Source: Comamonas sp. KCTC 72670
Lineage (GTDB): Bacteria > Myxococcota > Myxococcia > Myxococcales > Myxococcaceae
Direction of reading: 5' to 3'
Assembly (NCBI GenBank): GCA_014656495.1
Contig: BNCN01000003.1
Location: forward strand, 124,001 to 188,000
DNA length: 64,000 nucleotides
In this document: piece by piece, positions 27,472-37,906 of the stretch
Position numbering within the stretch: the stretch's first letter is position 1
Layout of the letters: every line of letters begins with the position of its first letter
The notes under the pieces: generated by a model
The model's database searches: none
Seen by the model: only the letters and a program-made list of their open reading frames with translations
What the model was told of the DNA's origin: nothing
Position numbers and translations under genes: made by a program

Positions 27472-28185
27472 ATGGCCTGGGAAACCTCGGGGTGGCAGGC
27501 GAGCAGCAGCAGCGGCGCCGCCGACTCCATCCTCGTTCAAGAGTCACAGCGCGCGTTCATGTCCCGCGTGCATGGCTGGATGTTCATCGGTCTGCTCGTC
27601 ACGGGGTTCACCGCGGCGCTGACGTTCAGCAACCCGGAGGTGTTCGAGACGGTGATGCAGTGGCGCCTCGGGTTCGTCGTGGCGCAGCTCGGCGCCGTGT
27701 TCGCCCTCTCCTTCCTGGCGCCCCGGCTGTCGGGTCCCGTCGCGGCCGTGCTCTTCCTGGGCTACTCCGCGCTCACGGGCATGACGCTGTCGGTGCTGAT
27801 GGCCATCTACACGATGGGCAGCCTGGCCCAGGCGTTCTTCCTCACCGCGACCGTCTACGGCGCCATGGCCCTCTACGGCACCGTCACCAAGAAGAACCTG
27901 AGCGCCTGGGGCACCTTCCTCTTCATGGGCCTGGTGGGCGTGGTGCTGGCCAGCGTCGTCAATCTTTTCCTGCGCAGTGACGCCATGGGCTTCGTCGTCG
28001 CCTGTGCGTCCGTGGTCGTCTTCGCCGGCCTGACGGCGTACGACACCCAGAAGCTGCGGGCGATGCACACAGGTGCTGGCTACAACAGCATCGCCGCGCT
28101 GAGCATCGTGGGCGCGCTCCGGCTCTACCTGGACTTCATCAACCTCTTCATCGCCCTGCTGCGGCTGACGGGCTCGCGCCGGTAG
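27472..28185 (+). CDS. BAX inhibitor-1 / YccA-YbhL family membrane protein
   Basis: 237 residues, seven transmembrane helices after a Ser-rich cytoplasmic start. Family features: FMSRVHGWMFIGLLVTGFTAALTF, the long helix runs, and the C-terminal YDTQKLRAMHTGAGYNSIAALSIVGALRLYLDFINLFIALLRL with the conserved Asp-Thr-Gln-Lys and the DFINLFIxLLR end. Bacterial members are proposed pH-sensitive calcium leak channels or protease modulators. ATG at 27472 (MAWETSGW) has AGGAAG upstream; the open frame to 27394 is without merit. TATAAG at 27421-27426 may be its -10. Confidence 0.94.
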   Translation: MAWETSGWQASSSSGAADSILVQESQRAFMSRVHGWMFIGLLVTGFTAALTFSNPEVFETVMQWRLGFVVAQLGAVFALSFLAPRLSGPVAAVLFLGYSALTGMTLSVLMAIYTMGSLAQAFFLTATVYGAMALYGTVTKKNLSAWGTFLFMGLVGVVLASVVNLFLRSDAMGFVVACASVVVFAGLTAYDTQKLRAMHTGAGYNSIAALSIVGALRLYLDFINLFIALLRLTGSRR

Positions 28186-28212
28186 TCGCGGCCTCATCGG
28201 TTCAGCGGTTCG

Positions 28213-28254
28213 GAAGCGGCGGCGTGTCCCCGGTGCGGGCACGACCGCCGCTTC
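28213..28254 (+). terminator. Strong hairpin terminator after the BAX-inhibitor gene
   Basis: Perfect 10-bp stem GAAGCGGCGG / CCGCCGCTTC, 27 bp after the stop codon, with an inner weaker pair (GTCCCC with GGGCAC). No long T-run. It should insulate the membrane-protein gene from the downstream monooxygenase. Confidence 0.6.
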
Positions 28255-28323
28255 GCCGTTCGAGAGGCCGTTGACCCGATTTCGGGGCGCGCGCCCTCCC
28301 TCCTCCCATCACAGGAGGATGGG

Positions 28324-29478
28324 ATGACCTCAGCAGTGCAGCGGTGTCTGAGCGTTTCGCTCGCCGTCGTGTCCATGTTGTCCGCGGGCGCCGCCCTGGC
28401 GCACGGCTCCATGGAAGTACCCCTCAGCCGCGTCTACAGCTGCTTCAAGGAAGGGCCCGAGACGCCGAAGTCCGACGCCTGCAAGGCGCTCATCCAGGCC
28501 GGCGGCACGCAGGCGCTCTATGACTGGAACGGCGTGCGCCAGGGCAACGCCAATGACCGGCACCGCGAAATCATCCCGGACGGGAAGCTGTGCAGCGGCG
28601 CGAACGAGAGCCACCGCGGCCTGGACCTGGCGCGCACGGACTGGCCTTCCACGCTGATGGCCCCGGACGCCCAGGGGCGCTTCGAGTTCGTCTTCCACGC
28701 GACGGCGGTGCACGCCACCGGCTACTTCCGCCTCTACGTCACGCGCGAGGGCTACAACCCCGCGCTGCCGCTGAAGTGGTCGGACCTGGAGGCCAACCCC
28801 TTCTGCTCCATCACCAACGTCTCGGCGCAGAACAACCGCTACCGCCTCAACTGCCCCTTCCCCCAGGGCAAGACGGGCTCGCACGTCCTCTATGCCATCT
28901 GGCAACGCTCGGACAGCCCGGAGGCCTTCTATGCCTGCACTGACGTGCGGTTCAGCAACACGCCGCCTCCGCCCTCATCGTGGCGGGAGCTGGGCCAGGT
29001 GCAGGCCCGCGAGGACCTGCCCGCGGGGAGCTCGGTGACGCTGCGCGTGTTCAATGCCCAGGGCGGTGACGCCGAATCCCACGTCCATCCGCTGGCCGCC
29101 GCAACGCCCGCCGCGCAGTGGATTCATGGCCTCGCCCAGCGCGTGAACGCCGCCTCCAGCCTTGTGCAGGTGGGCGTGCTCGACACCGCGGGACGCGTCA
29201 ACCCGGTGCAGAACGCCACGGCCAACCGCGTCTACGCGCGCGACACGGGCTACACCTTTCAGCTCGACATCACGAAGCCGCCGCCCGGTGGCAATGGCGA
29301 CCCCATCTACCCCGCGGGCATTGAAAGCTACACGGGGGGCACCGTGGTGCGAGGCACCGATGGCCTGCGCTATCGCTGCAAGCCGTTCCCCTACTCCGGC
29401 TGGTGCAAGGGCTCCGCGCTCCACTACGCGCCGGGTACGGGAATGAACTGGCAGGACGCCTGGGAGCGGATTCCCTGA
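28324..29478 (+). CDS. Lytic polysaccharide monooxygenase (AA10) with C-terminal chitin-binding domain
   Basis: 384 residues. A Sec signal peptide ends exactly before HGSMEVPLSR, so the mature protein begins with the copper-binding His27; the second histidine of the brace is His130 in AVHATGYFRLYVTREGYNP. Tryptic Cys pairs (SCFKEG, DACKA, FCSITN, NCPF) fit the AA10 fold. A GbpA-like middle domain (residues 215-325) and a carbohydrate-binding end (YPAGIESYTGGTVVRGTDGLRYRC, WCKG) of CBM5/12 or CBM73 type follow. It oxidatively cuts chitin or cellulose outside the cell. The start ATG follows CAGGAGGATGGG. Confidence 0.93.
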   Translation: MTSAVQRCLSVSLAVVSMLSAGAALAHGSMEVPLSRVYSCFKEGPETPKSDACKALIQAGGTQALYDWNGVRQGNANDRHREIIPDGKLCSGANESHRGLDLARTDWPSTLMAPDAQGRFEFVFHATAVHATGYFRLYVTREGYNPALPLKWSDLEANPFCSITNVSAQNNRYRLNCPFPQGKTGSHVLYAIWQRSDSPEAFYACTDVRFSNTPPPPSSWRELGQVQAREDLPAGSSVTLRVFNAQGGDAESHVHPLAAATPAAQWIHGLAQRVNAASSLVQVGVLDTAGRVNPVQNATANRVYARDTGYTFQLDITKPPPGGNGDPIYPAGIESYTGGTVVRGTDGLRYRCKPFPYSGWCKGSALHYAPGTGMNWQDAWERIP

Positions 29479-29525
29479 GCGCGGCCGCATGACGCAGCAC
29501 GCCAATCCCGAATGACAAACACGGG

Positions 29526-29570
29526 TTGTCGGGGTCCGAGACGCAACATCCGTGCGTCCCGGACCGACAA
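29526..29570 (+). terminator. Long hairpin downstream of the LPMO gene
   Basis: Imperfect stem of about 17 bp: TTGTCG pairs with CGACAA, GTCCG with CGGAC, GACGCA with TGCGTC, with one 2-nt bulge, one mismatch and a 7-nt loop. It starts 47 bp after the LPMO stop and ends 47 bp before the next start codon, so it can be the LPMO terminator or a leader structure. Confidence 0.5.
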
Positions 29571-29616
29571 TCACGAAGGCTTTGACCTTCATGTCGTTCC
29601 CGAGAAAGGCGTAAGC

Positions 29617-31119
29617 ATGTCTCCCCGAATCGACCGGCGCCCCCCGACAGCTGTCGGCCCCACGCTCAGGCAGAACGCCGAGCAGACGTTGCCGCGCGAA
29701 GTCGCCGGTGCGGCGACCTCCGGTCAGATCCGAGCCCAGCGCAACGCGGATGGATTCCAGGGCAATGTGGCCCGTGGACGGGCGACCACCAACCTCAGCG
29801 GGAGCCAGCCCATCACGCCCCAGGCCCCCGTCACGGCGAGGCCGTTGACGCCGTCAGAGGTCGCGTCGGTGAACCAGGTCCTCCAGGAGGCCACCAACAG
29901 CCAGGATCCGTCGGTCCTCGTGAACTTCCTGAAGGAGAACCCCGACCCCGCGATGCAAGCGGCGCTCATGGACAACCTCTTCGCTTATGGCCCCGTGGCC
30001 GGGCAGCTCCTCGACAAGGCGGGGCGGCTGAGCGCGGCGGACCAGCAGGTGCTGTCCGGCGCGTTGGACACGGCCTTCCGTTCGGGCGCCGTCACCGTTG
30101 CCGAGCTGACGGCGGGCGTGGGCTCGCATGGACGTGGCTCGTGGGGTGGCGAGACGCACGAAGGCCTGGCGAAGATTGTCGCCGGGACGGGCAACCCGCA
30201 GCTCATCACCGCCTACGCGCAGCGCGAGCTGCAGATCATGTCGGACGGCCAGACGCCGGACCCGGCGCGCTCCGTGGCCGTCGCCACCGCCCTGGCGGGT
30301 TTGCCTCCCGAGCAGCTCCAGGACTTCCTGAAGAACAACCCGGAGGGCATCGGCAAGGTGCTGGGGAACATCAACGACCCCATCATCTACGGTGGCTCGG
30401 GCGCGCTCGCGGGCCTGCTGGACGCCGCCAGCGCCATCCAGCCTCCGACGCAGGAATCGCTCAAGCTGTTCCTGGACAGCATCCAGCAGGTGGGGACCAA
30501 CCCCGAGTCTCGCGCGGCGGCGGCTCGCTTCTTCATGGAGCACTCGGACGCGATTCTCTCCGGGGCCAGCGACCTCTCCGGCTCCGTTGGCAGCGCCAGC
30601 GCGGGCAGGCTGTCCGAGTTCTTCACGCGCACGCTCTTCACGGAGCCTCCCTTCGAGGGCCAGGACGCCCTCCGCGCGTTCGTCAACACGAAGCTGAATG
30701 ACATGCGCGCTACCCTGGAGACTCAGGCGAACGCCAACCCGCCCTCGCAGGAGACGCAGCGACTGGCGCGCTCCATGGGCAGCCTCCTGGGCGCCATCGA
30801 AGGCGGCTTCCTGCTCTCCGTCGAGGAGTTGAAGAAGGACAACGAGGCCGCCGCTGGGCTCGCGAGCCTGATCTTCAAGCTCAAGGGCGTGATTCCCACC
30901 TCGAGCATCCCCGGCCTGGGACAACTGCAAAATCTCACGCTGGACCAGATCCAGAAGTGGGTCACTGACGCAGTGAAACGGGAGCCGGACAAGGCGCGTG
31001 ACGCCATCCCGTTCCACCGGCTTTTCGGCGAGCAAATCACCAACCCGACGCTCCGAAGCATCTACGACGCCGCCCGCCTGACGTCACTGGAAGACCGCCG
31101 GCTGGGCCTAAGCAACTGA
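29617..31119 (+). CDS. Unknown helical protein, possible effector-type
   Basis: 500 residues without signal peptide or membrane segment. The first 70 residues are polar and probably unfolded (TTNLSGSQPITPQAPVTARP). The rest is predicted almost all helical with short EF-like or HEAT-like units (NPDPAMQAALMDNLFAYGPVAGQLLDKAGRLSAADQQVLSGAL, LPPEQLQDFLKNNPEGIGKVLGNIND). This disordered start plus helical body is typical of large secreted myxobacterial proteins that lack a Sec signal, but no family is recognised. ATG at 29617 with AAAGG 8 nt upstream is preferred to the open frame from 29512. Confidence 0.75.
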   Translation: MSPRIDRRPPTAVGPTLRQNAEQTLPREVAGAATSGQIRAQRNADGFQGNVARGRATTNLSGSQPITPQAPVTARPLTPSEVASVNQVLQEATNSQDPSVLVNFLKENPDPAMQAALMDNLFAYGPVAGQLLDKAGRLSAADQQVLSGALDTAFRSGAVTVAELTAGVGSHGRGSWGGETHEGLAKIVAGTGNPQLITAYAQRELQIMSDGQTPDPARSVAVATALAGLPPEQLQDFLKNNPEGIGKVLGNINDPIIYGGSGALAGLLDAASAIQPPTQESLKLFLDSIQQVGTNPESRAAAARFFMEHSDAILSGASDLSGSVGSASAGRLSEFFTRTLFTEPPFEGQDALRAFVNTKLNDMRATLETQANANPPSQETQRLARSMGSLLGAIEGGFLLSVEELKKDNEAAAGLASLIFKLKGVIPTSSIPGLGQLQNLTLDQIQKWVTDAVKREPDKARDAIPFHRLFGEQITNPTLRSIYDAARLTSLEDRRLGLSN

Positions 31120-31130
31120 AAGCCTCACAA

Positions 31131-31155
31131 GGGGCCGGAAGACGTCCTCCGCCCC
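31131..31155. terminator. Short imperfect hairpin between convergent genes
   Basis: GGGGC at 31131 pairs with GCCCC at 31151, with GGA/TCC and GAC/GTC pairs inside; it fills the 37-bp gap between the 500-residue gene and the DUF-type lipoprotein gene. Pairing is imperfect and there is no T-run. Confidence 0.35.
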
Positions 31156-31156
31156 A

Positions 31157-32389
31157 TCACCCCTCCGAACACGCGGCGCCGGCATCCCGGATGTCGGCGT
31201 CGTAGTGCAGACGGAGCGGCCCAGACGCCTCGACGTGGCGCACGAACACGGAGCCGAAGACCTCCGCTCCGCCGCTCACGCTGAGCGTTGCGTGAGGGGC
31301 GTAGAGGTTCCCCGCGAGCGTGCTGCCCGCCGACAGCGCCAGCACGCTGGCTCCGGCGACGTAGACGCGGACGCGTGACGGCGTGGCCGTGGAGCCGAGC
31401 GAGAGCGGCCCCGCCACCGCGACCGAGCCCCCCAGGAACAGGTCCAGCTCTCCGGGAGCCTGGACGTCCACGGTGAAGCCCTCCGCCAGGTCGACGATGT
31501 CCTCGATGAAGAGCGCCGTCCTCGCGCGAATCGTGAGCGTCGCGCGGCCCGTGCCCGTGATGCGCGTCAGGTGAAAGCGGCCACAGGGCAGCGTGAGGGA
31601 ACGCTCGCCTTCGATGCCCTCCAAGGCCGCGGCGTCGAGGCCGATGGCCGCGTTGTCGTTGTCATGCGCGTGCCGGGCGATGAGGCCCGCGACATCCACC
31701 TGCGCGGCGTCGTCGCATGCGCAAGGCGTGACGGGGTCCACGGGTTCGCGACGAACCGCCGCCGCCGCGACAGGGCCCAGCGTCGCGCCCTCAGGCACCG
31801 TGAGCACGCCACCGACGCGAAACGCGGGCAACGATACGTCACCGCGCACGCGCGCATCGCCGAGCACGGAGGCCGAGACGGGACTCCCTGACAGGGGACC
31901 ACTGCTGTGCAGCGTCTCGCCCACGAAGAAGGCGCGACCGAGGTGGAGTCCTCCCACGCCGCCGACACGCAGCGAGCCCCCGACGCTCACCGCGTCATTG
32001 GCGGACAAGGCGCCATTGACGCCGACATCGCCACCCGCGCCGCCGGGCTGGTACGCCCCCTCCGAACTCTGGAAGGCATCCGCGTCGAGGGAGGCCCCCA
32101 GCGACAGCCCTTCGCAGGTGCACAGCGCGTGGCGAAAGGTCTGCTCGGCGAGGCGCCCGCTGCACATGTGCGCATCGGTCTCTGCCTCGCCCACGAAGAT
32201 AGGCGGTCCGCGTCCCGCGCAGTACGCCTCCCAATCATCCGGGGAGCCGCCCCCATCCTGCGTTCCCGCATCCCCCGACGCGCCCGTTCCGCCGCCATCC
32301 GGCGTGGTCACGATGGCCACGAGGTCAGCCCGGGTACAGCCGCTCATCGCCAGGGCGAGCGCCGCCGCCAGGTGCCATCGGGCGCTCAT
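31157..32389 (-). CDS. Lipoprotein with beta-solenoid-like repeats
   Basis: 410 residues, lipoprotein signal (LAAALALAMSGC, Cys18), then a Gly/Asp/Ser linker. The body shows repeated short beta turns (GGDVGVNGALSANDAVSVGGSLRVGGVGGLHLGRAFFVGETLHSSGPLSG; later LDLFLGGSVAVAGPLSLGSTATPSRVRVYVAG) as in right-handed beta-helix or bactofilin-type folds, and Cys pairs (CTCEG, CACDD). This plan fits the DUF7305-type surface proteins of myxobacteria. Last gene of the four-gene sigma operon; its ATG overlaps the previous stop (ATGA). Probably a cell-envelope product whose expression the sigma factor controls. Confidence 0.75.
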   Translation of the reverse strand: MSARWHLAAALALAMSGCTRADLVAIVTTPDGGGTGASGDAGTQDGGGSPDDWEAYCAGRGPPIFVGEAETDAHMCSGRLAEQTFRHALCTCEGLSLGASLDADAFQSSEGAYQPGGAGGDVGVNGALSANDAVSVGGSLRVGGVGGLHLGRAFFVGETLHSSGPLSGSPVSASVLGDARVRGDVSLPAFRVGGVLTVPEGATLGPVAAAAVRREPVDPVTPCACDDAAQVDVAGLIARHAHDNDNAAIGLDAAALEGIEGERSLTLPCGRFHLTRITGTGRATLTIRARTALFIEDIVDLAEGFTVDVQAPGELDLFLGGSVAVAGPLSLGSTATPSRVRVYVAGASVLALSAGSTLAGNLYAPHATLSVSGGAEVFGSVFVRHVEASGPLRLHYDADIRDAGAACSEG

Positions 32390-33363
32390 CGCGCGGACAG
32401 CTCCTGGACGCGTGCTCGCGCCGCGGGCCCGAGCGGTGAATCGGGATGCGTGGACAGGAAGGACTCCAGCGCTCGCCGCTCGGCGTCACGGTCGCCCAGC
32501 ACACGGTGGGCTTCGGCGATGCCGTGCTGCGCTTCCTGGTCGAGCACCCCACGCGGCTGGAGTCGGAGCGCCGCCTGGAACTGACGCAGGGCTCCGCGCG
32601 CGTCACCCAGCTTTTCAAGGCGGAGCGACCCCGACGCGACCCGCGCGACATACGCCGCGAGCGAGGACGGTTGGGCGCGGATGACGCGCAGGTAGAGGGA
32701 CTCGGCTTCCTTCCACCGGCCTTGGGAGCGAAGACCGTTGGCCTTGAGCAGCAAGTCCTCGGCGGCACGCACGGAGGCGGGAGATGCCGCCGTGGCGGAC
32801 GGTGGACGGGGGCGCGCTGAGCGCACCTCGGCAACATCGCTCAAGGTGTCGGATTCCTGCGCCGCTGCGCGGAGGGCGACCCTCCTGGCGGCTTCAGCCG
32901 ACGTGGGAACCCCGCTGGCGACTTCCGCCGACGCGGGGACCGCACGGGCAGCATCGGCTGACGCGGGAACCTCGCCAGGTGCTTCAGCCGACGCATGAAC
33001 CCCGCCAGCAGGCTCCAACTCGCCATGCACCTCCACGACGCGCGGCGCCTCCGCGTGCGGCGGCTTCACCTCCACGGCAGTCCGCGCATGTGCCTCTGAC
33101 GTGCGCTCGGAGCGCGTGAAGCTCCAGACCGCGGCAGCCGCCGCCCCCGCCACCAGGATGGCGCCCGTCATCAGCCAGACAGGGGGCCGCTTTCCGCGAA
33201 GCATCCGCGGGGCCTGCACCGTCAGGGTGCTCGCGTCCAGCGCGGCCAGGACCATCGCCGCTGACTTCTCCCGGGAGATGCGCCGGGCGGGCCCCGCGGC
33301 TTCGTCGAGCGGCGGGAGCAGCGCGTTCAGGGCTTCATCCCCCTCTTCCCCGAGGTCACTCAT
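32386..33363 (-). CDS. TPR protein with one membrane helix, possible anti-sigma factor
   Basis: 325 residues. A cytoplasmic N-terminus of about 55 residues (DEALNALLPPLDEAAGPARRISREKSAAMVLAALD) precedes one membrane helix (PPVWLMTGAILVAGAAAAAVWSF), a repetitive Glu/Val/Ala linker and a TPR-like C-terminal part (LLKANGLRSQGRWKEAESLYLRVIRAQPSSLAAYVARVASGSLRLEKLGDARGALRQFQAALRLQP). It follows an ECF sigma gene with an ATGA overlap, the usual place for a membrane anti-sigma factor, but the N-terminal sigma-binding motif is not recognisable, so this role is inferred from order and topology. Confidence 0.75.
   Translation of the reverse strand: MSDLGEEGDEALNALLPPLDEAAGPARRISREKSAAMVLAALDASTLTVQAPRMLRGKRPPVWLMTGAILVAGAAAAAVWSFTRSERTSEAHARTAVEVKPPHAEAPRVVEVHGELEPAGGVHASAEAPGEVPASADAARAVPASAEVASGVPTSAEAARRVALRAAAQESDTLSDVAEVRSARPRPPSATAASPASVRAAEDLLLKANGLRSQGRWKEAESLYLRVIRAQPSSLAAYVARVASGSLRLEKLGDARGALRQFQAALRLQPRGVLDQEAQHGIAEAHRVLGDRDAERRALESFLSTHPDSPLGPAARARVQELSAR
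32891..33010 (-). repeat. Four 30-bp tandem repeats inside the TPR/anti-sigma gene
   Basis: Units beginning GCTTCAGCCGACG (32891), ACTTCCGCCGACG (32921), GCATCGGCTGACG (32951) and GCTTCAGCCGACG (32981) are 30 bp each and encode a 10-residue unit of the kind VPASAEVASG between membrane helix and TPR part. This is a degenerate tandem array that can change length. Confidence 0.8.
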
Positions 33364-34001
33364 CCCTGTGCCTCCCCTCCGCCATCCTCCGCCGTGGCCA
33401 GGGCGCGCAGGTTCGTGCGCCCCAAGCGGAGCCGGCTGCGCACCGTCTCGAAGGGGATACCCAACTCCGATGAAATCTCCGGCACGCTCAACTCCAACAC
33501 ATGATGCAACACCAGCGCATGCCGCTGCTCGTTCGAAAGCCGGTCCAGAAGCGTCATCATGTGCCGGCGATGAACATACTCGTCCGGTAGCGCGTCCTCG
33601 GAGGGAACCGCCACCAACTCCACCGGCGCGTCCGCGTGCTGCGCCTCGCGCCCGCGAGAGCGCTTCAACCAGGCGAACGTGGTCCGCGCCACCACCCGGT
33701 CCGCCCAGGATTGGAAGCGGCCCTCGGCGCGATAGGACGGCAACCCGCGCACCAGGGCGATGAGCGCCTCCTGCGAGATGTCCTCCACGTCCCCGTCCCC
33801 TCGCACCAGGTAACGCACGAGGTTTCGCACCCGGGGGAGCAACTCCACCAACAGCGCCCCTGTCGCCTCGCGCTCGCCCTGGATGGCCGCCAGGATGCGC
33901 GGGTCCTCCGCCGCCCGAGACCTGTCCGCTGGATGTGAGCCCAAGCTCCTCATTGACGGCATGGAGGATGGCCACGGGCCATTCGGGTCATCCGCGTTCA
34001 T
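33360..34001 (-). CDS. ECF RNA polymerase sigma factor
   Basis: 213 residues. Region 2 (EREATGALLVELLPRVRNLVRYLVRGDGDVEDISQEALIALVRGLPSYRAEGRFQSWADRVVARTTFAWLKR) and region 4 (LLDRLSNEQRHALVLHHVLELSVPEISSELGIPFETVRSRLRLGRTNLRA) are complete, the two domains of ECF sigma factors. The ATG at 34001 overlaps the stop of the outer-membrane-like gene (ATGA) and is preferred to an open frame to 34046. The four genes 35191 to 31157 overlap by exactly 4 bp at every junction, so they form one coupled operon with the sigma factor second. Confidence 0.93.
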   Translation of the reverse strand: MNADDPNGPWPSSMPSMRSLGSHPADRSRAAEDPRILAAIQGEREATGALLVELLPRVRNLVRYLVRGDGDVEDISQEALIALVRGLPSYRAEGRFQSWADRVVARTTFAWLKRSRGREAQHADAPVELVAVPSEDALPDEYVHRRHMMTLLDRLSNEQRHALVLHHVLELSVPEISSELGIPFETVRSRLRLGRTNLRALATAEDGGGEAQG

Positions 34002-35191
34002 GGAAAGACCACCAACGCCACTTGCAGCCGTGGGCGCACCGCCCAACCGTCACCGCGCGAGACGAAGTTTCCATCAATGACGTAGCGAAGCTCGGGCCGG
34101 CCCAAAAGGACCTCGGCGGACACGGCCGCCTCCACGCCCACGCGAGCGGCCATCCGCCACCGCGCGCGGAGCTCCGGCCCCGTGAGCAACGCGAACATCG
34201 TCGCGGTTGGAGCGGCCGCGACGTCGGGCGACAGCGCCAACGTGCTGCGGCGGAAGCCCACCACCCCCGCCCCCACTCCCGCCTCGACCTCCACGAGTGG
34301 AGCGATGGCCCACGGCCACCCTGCCCCAACCGACGCCCCGTGCTGCCCCAGGGACACCTCGGTGCGCGCGTCGCGAAGCCGCGCGGGAAGCCCCGCCAGC
34401 AATTGCAGGCGCAGCCGCACCCGGCCTGACTGCCAACCCGCCCCCAAGGACACGCCTTGATGCCCCGCGCGGGTGTAGCCATCCAACGCGGCGTGGCCTC
34501 CCACGGCGAGCCATCCACGCCCTGGCGCGGCCGCCACGGGGGTCCCCGGCGCCCGGTTGAGAGGCACTGCGTGCCCCGTGGGCCGCGGCGCCTCCGTCTC
34601 CACGGCATGTCGGTCCGGTGCGGTGGTCACCACCTCGCGCCCAGAGGCCCCGGGCGACGCCGTCGGAGACTTCGTGCCCGGTCGTCCCGTCGGTACCTCC
34701 GCGAACGGCCTTGCCGCCGGCACAGCGTCCACCCGCGGAGCCTGAGGCACCACCACGCCCAACGGCGCGCCCGCCTCCACCGCGCGCAACGCGGAGCGCG
34801 CGGCGAGCGCCAGGGCCTCCGCGCCCGCGGACCATTCGAGCGAGCCGGGCACCTCACCCAACCGCGCCTCGCGCGTGAACAGGTGGCGGCCGTCGAGCTC
34901 CGCCACCAGGACGCGGACCATCTGTCCCTCACGCGCGAACCAGAGCACGGCGCGCGCGTCATGGCTCGCGGCCAGCCGCTCCACCTCGCGCCATTGCGAC
35001 GCGGGCGTTACCGCCAGCGATGCACCGGGGGACGGCTCGAGCTTCACGGACAGGTCGCTGCTCTGCCCCTTCACCCGTTCCAGGAGCGAGGCCTCCTCCT
35101 CGGAAGCGACGCGCGCCACGGCGGTCCACGGCGCCGCGGCCATGGATGTGCTGGAGAGCGCCACCAGCAAGACAGCAGCCGCGAGGGACAT
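33998..35191 (-). CDS. Exported protein with C-terminal beta-barrel-like domain
   Basis: 397 residues with a signal peptide (MSLAAAVLLVALSSTSMAAA). Residues 20-150 look like a periplasmic domain (EASLLERVKGQSSDLSVKLE, DARAVLWFAREGQMVRVLVAELDGRHLFTREARL), followed by a Pro/Thr-rich linker and from about residue 240 alternating amphipathic strands (GRGWLAVGGHAALDGYTRAGHQGVSLGAGWQSGRVRLRLQLLAGLPARL) ending ALVVFP, compatible with an outer-membrane barrel. First gene of the ECF sigma operon; it may be the surface sensor or a target. No family is recognised. Confidence 0.72.
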   Translation of the reverse strand: MSLAAAVLLVALSSTSMAAAPWTAVARVASEEEASLLERVKGQSSDLSVKLEPSPGASLAVTPASQWREVERLAASHDARAVLWFAREGQMVRVLVAELDGRHLFTREARLGEVPGSLEWSAGAEALALAARSALRAVEAGAPLGVVVPQAPRVDAVPAARPFAEVPTGRPGTKSPTASPGASGREVVTTAPDRHAVETEAPRPTGHAVPLNRAPGTPVAAAPGRGWLAVGGHAALDGYTRAGHQGVSLGAGWQSGRVRLRLQLLAGLPARLRDARTEVSLGQHGASVGAGWPWAIAPLVEVEAGVGAGVVGFRRSTLALSPDVAAAPTATMFALLTGPELRARWRMAARVGVEAAVSAEVLLGRPELRYVIDGNFVSRGDGWAVRPRLQVALVVFP

Positions 35192-35297
35192 GCGGCAAAC
35201 CCTATCGCCATGACGCCGGGGAACAGAAGTCCCTCGGCGTATGGCTTCACCGCACGCTGGCAATGGTTGTCAGCCAATCACCAGCGCTTCCAGTCAC

Positions 35298-37094
<1,797 letters not shown>

Positions 37095-37249
37095 GCGTGC
37101 GCTCCTCGCGGCGACGGACGCACGGCGGGGCTGACCCCGGAGCCGACACGCTCCAGGCCCTCCCCACCGCCGTCCGCGCAGCTGCTCTGCGGGTTCGCGC
37201 AGAGAGAGCACGGCGCCAATTTTTTCGGGTTAATCCCGGGTATCGAGCC

Positions 37250-37591
37250 TTAGCCCGGCTGGGGCGCCTTGCGCGAGAAGGGCATCAGCAGCCGCTCCAC
37301 GGGGCGTCCCTCGATGAGGTGCTGCTCGACGATGTCCTTCACGTCTTCCACCTTCACGCCGCCGTACCAGGTGCCCTCGGGGTAGACGACGACGGCGACA
37401 CCGAAGGTGCACGTGTCCAGACAGCCCGCCGCGTTGGCGCGCATCCGCCCCTTCATGCCGCGCTTGTCGAGCTCCTCCCGGAAGGCGGTGCGCACCTCCT
37501 CCGCCCCCTTGCTGGCGCAACACCCCTTGGGGTTCCCGTCCGGACGGCGGTTGGTGCAGATGAAGATGTGGCGTTGAAAGGGAGGGGCCAT
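37250..37591 (-). CDS. Thioredoxin-like [2Fe-2S] ferredoxin
   Basis: 113 residues of the thioredoxin-fold ferredoxin family. The cluster Cys are seen in HIFICTNRRPDGNPKGCCASKG and, later, NAAGCLDTCTFGVAVVVYPEGTWYGGV; the last part with WYGGV is the family signature. It is a small cytoplasmic electron carrier. The start ATG at 37591 (MAPPFQRHIFIC) is at the usual distance before the first strand. It is transcribed alone; a GC-rich hairpin (CTCTGCG/CGCAGAG, 37185-37204) lies downstream of its stop. Confidence 0.92.
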   Translation of the reverse strand: MAPPFQRHIFICTNRRPDGNPKGCCASKGAEEVRTAFREELDKRGMKGRMRANAAGCLDTCTFGVAVVVYPEGTWYGGVKVEDVKDIVEQHLIEGRPVERLLMPFSRKAPQPG

Positions 37592-37906
37592 GTCCGCCTC
37601 CTAACGCGGGCCTCCGCTGAAATCGACGGCCTCGTTCACCAGCGGACCGCCCCAGCCGCTGATCCACTGCCCGCTCCAGATCGGATCACTTGCGTCGACT
37701 GTCGCCGTGCACAGACTCACAGCAAACGTCTCCCAATGATCACGCTCGCTTGCCTTGGAGTGACGATACATGGCTCGCCATCTGCGCGAAGGCACTGCAA
37801 AGCATGTGTTGCCAAGGCCACCGGAGGGCTCTAGATCGGGCCATCCTGATGCAAGCTGTAGCGGCTGGGCAGGCAGGCGAGCCTCAGGCACCCACCCCGC
37901 GCCTGT

